Assembly (NCBI GenBank): GCA_031296355.1 | Contig: JARLFX010000154.1 | Coordinates: 1 to 49,546 of the forward strand | DNA: 49,546 nt | Source of the DNA: Acidobacteriaceae bacterium | Lineage (GTDB): Bacteria; Acidobacteriota; Terriglobia; Terriglobales; Acidobacteriaceae | Reading direction: 5' to 3' | Translations under genes and position numbers: made by a program | Shown: in pieces, positions 48,289-49,546 of the stretch | Position numbering within the stretch: the first letter of the stretch is position 1 | Layout: every line of letters begins with the position of its first letter | The notes under the pieces: generated by a model | Databases searched by the model: none | The model's input: only the letters and a program-made list of their open reading frames with translations | What the model was told of the DNA's origin: nothing

Positions 48289-49546
48289 ATGAGTTTGAGT
48301 CAAAAAATAACTGGGCCCAAAGTTACATCCATCCAATCGCGCGACGAGCGCTCCAGCGCCCTGCTGGAAGCGCTCATTGATTCGTCTGAAGACGCGATTG
48401 TCAGCAAAGACATGAACGGCATCATCACCACCTGGAACCCCGCCGCCGAACGCACCTTTGGCTACACCGCGGCAGAGATCATCGGCCTGCCCATCCTCAC
48501 CATCATCCCGCCGGAGCTGCGGGACGAAGAAGCCGTCATCATGCGCCGCCTGCGCGCTGGCGAGCGCATCGAGCACTTCGAAACCGTTCGCCTGCGCAAG
48601 AATGGCGAGCGCATCCACCTCTCCCTCACCCTCTCCCCCATCAAAGACCGCTCCGGCCGCGTCATCGGCGCCTCCAAGTTTGCCCGCAACATCTCCGAAC
48701 GCCGCCATACAGACGAGCTCCGCTCCCGCCTCGCCGCCATCGTCGAATCCTCTGAAGACGCCATCCTCAGCAAAGACCTCACCGGCATCATTAATAGCTG
48801 GAACGTTGGCGCGGAGCGGCTCTTCGGCTATAGCGCGGTAGAGATCGTGGGCCAGTCCATCCTCCGCCTTATCCCCGCCGATCTACACCACGAAGAATCC
48901 ACCATCCTGCGCAAGATCGCCGCCGGTGAAAAGATCGAGCACTATGAGACCGTCCGCGTCTGCAAAGACGGACGCCACATCGAAGTCTCCCTCACCATCT
49001 CCCCCCTCAAAGACCGTGACGGCAAAATTATCGGCGCCTCCAAGATCGCTCGCGATATCTCCAGCCGCAAGCAGATGCAGCGCCTCCTGATTCAGTCAGA
49101 GAAGTTCGCAGCCACCGGTCGCATGGCTGCCAATATCGCGCATGAGATCAACAACCCGCTGGAGTCTGTCTTCAACCTCGTCTACCTGGCGCGCATGTCG
49201 AAAGACCTCCCGGCTGAGGTCGTGGAATACCTCCGCATTGCCGAGGACGAGCTCGGCCGCGTCTCCCATATCGCCAAGCGCACCCTCGGCTACTACCGCG
49301 ACAACGCCGCCGCCATCCCATCTGACATGGCCACCCTGCTCGACGATGTCCTCTCCCTCTACCAGATGCGCATTGAGGGCCACAACATCAGCCTTGAGCG
49401 CAGCTATACGCCAGATCTTCCGCCCATCACCGTCAACCGCGGCGAGATGATGCAGGTCTTCTCCAACCTCATCGTGAACTCGGTCCATGCCATGCCCGAT
49501 ACCGGTACCCTGCGCATCGTCCTCGCCCCCGCTCTCCGCGACGGCA
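48289..49546 (+). CDS. Double-PAS sensor histidine kinase, 3' end outside window
   Basis: From the ATG at 48289, 419 codons are open to the right edge. Two closely similar PAS domains with PAC tails come first (about residues 25-135 and 145-258); both contain SEDAIxSKD, a W-N-x-x-A-E-R-x-F-G-Y block and the IGASKxAR ending. The dimerisation/phosphoacceptor helix follows, with His285 in AHEINNPLESV, then an N-box region (MMQVFSNLIVNSVHAM). The catalytic ATP domain is cut by the edge. No membrane helix or signal peptide precedes the PAS pair, so it is a cytosolic sensor. The near-identical PAS units suggest internal duplication. No response regulator is visible in the window. Confidence 0.9.
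   Translation, partial: MSLSQKITGPKVTSIQSRDERSSALLEALIDSSEDAIVSKDMNGIITTWNPAAERTFGYTAAEIIGLPILTIIPPELRDEEAVIMRRLRAGERIEHFETVRLRKNGERIHLSLTLSPIKDRSGRVIGASKFARNISERRHTDELRSRLAAIVESSEDAILSKDLTGIINSWNVGAERLFGYSAVEIVGQSILRLIPADLHHEESTILRKIAAGEKIEHYETVRVCKDGRHIEVSLTISPLKDRDGKIIGASKIARDISSRKQMQRLLIQSEKFAATGRMAANIAHEINNPLESVFNLVYLARMSKDLPAEVVEYLRIAEDELGRVSHIAKRTLGYYRDNAAAIPSDMATLLDDVLSLYQMRIEGHNISLERSYTPDLPPITVNRGEMMQVFSNLIVNSVHAMPDTGTLRIVLAPALRDG

Noticed and set aside
1..49546. CRISPR arrays, tRNA or rRNA genes, prophage or complete insertion sequences
   Set aside because: No regularly spaced repeats with unique spacers, cloverleaf-like segments, transposase or integrase frames were found.

Overview
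The window is GC-rich bacterial chromosome, very probably from an Acidobacteriota of the class Terriglobia (Acidobacteriaceae-like: Terriglobus, Granulicella, Edaphobacter and relatives). This is an inference from three things: a large Oar-like TonB-dependent receptor next to plant-polysaccharide enzymes; many short intergenic palindromic repeats of the GTCATCCTGAGCG...AAGGACCTGCTT type; and lineage-typical proteins such as the YHYH lipoprotein and the alginate_lyase-fold pair. No rRNA, tRNA, CRISPR array, phage or complete insertion sequence was seen. Both window edges cut genes.

Layout. 1-5 kb: end of a secreted protein, an unknown cytosolic protein, MurQ (peptidoglycan recycling), a DUF1648 membrane protein and RuvB, separated by dense repeat clusters. 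5-7.7 kb: tandem secreted alginate_lyase-domain paralogues. 7.8-10.6 kb: purine catabolism (UraD, allantoinase, guanine deaminase). 10.6-12 kb: homoserine dehydrogenase with a strong terminator. 12.7-15.8 kb: a CysM / JAMM protease / (CysO-like Ubl)-E1-rhodanese operon, a protein-bound-sulfur route to cysteine. 16-19 kb: RsmI with a repeat element inside its reading frame, a degenerate site-2-protease/CBS protein and RsmD. 19.3-21.5 kb: a solitary HigA-type antitoxin, a NucS/PD-(D/E)XK-like nuclease fused to WG repeats, and a DUF2251-like protein. This short accessory segment looks less GC-rich than its surroundings. 21.5-25.4 kb: a polytopic membrane protein and a coupled YHYH lipoprotein / His-Met-rich membrane protein pair.

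25.7-33.6 kb is a polysaccharide locus: pectinesterase diverging from a TonB receptor, then GH39 and glycoamylase-like enzymes. A second pair (tandem-domain CE12 esterase diverging from a GH3 beta-glucosidase) lies at 40.7-44.6 kb. The two divergent promoters share a GGTnnGACCA-type palindrome, suggesting a common regulator.

The most striking content is 34.9-40.6 kb. A decaheme MtrA-like cytochrome, an MtrB/PioB-like outer-membrane barrel, a small monoheme cytochrome c and a NapC/NirT-like inner-membrane multiheme cytochrome lie in one operon closed by a clean terminator. Together they would form a route for electrons from quinol, across the periplasm, to the outer membrane (or the reverse), in a lineage better known for aerobic polysaccharide degradation. 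Two perfect TGTGA-N6-TCACA (Crp-type) sites, and possibly a small RNA, lie in the long gap upstream, which also separates the operon from a divergent tandem universal stress protein.

The right end holds an orphan amino-acid binding protein, a secreted phosphoesterase and the start of a double-PAS histidine kinase.
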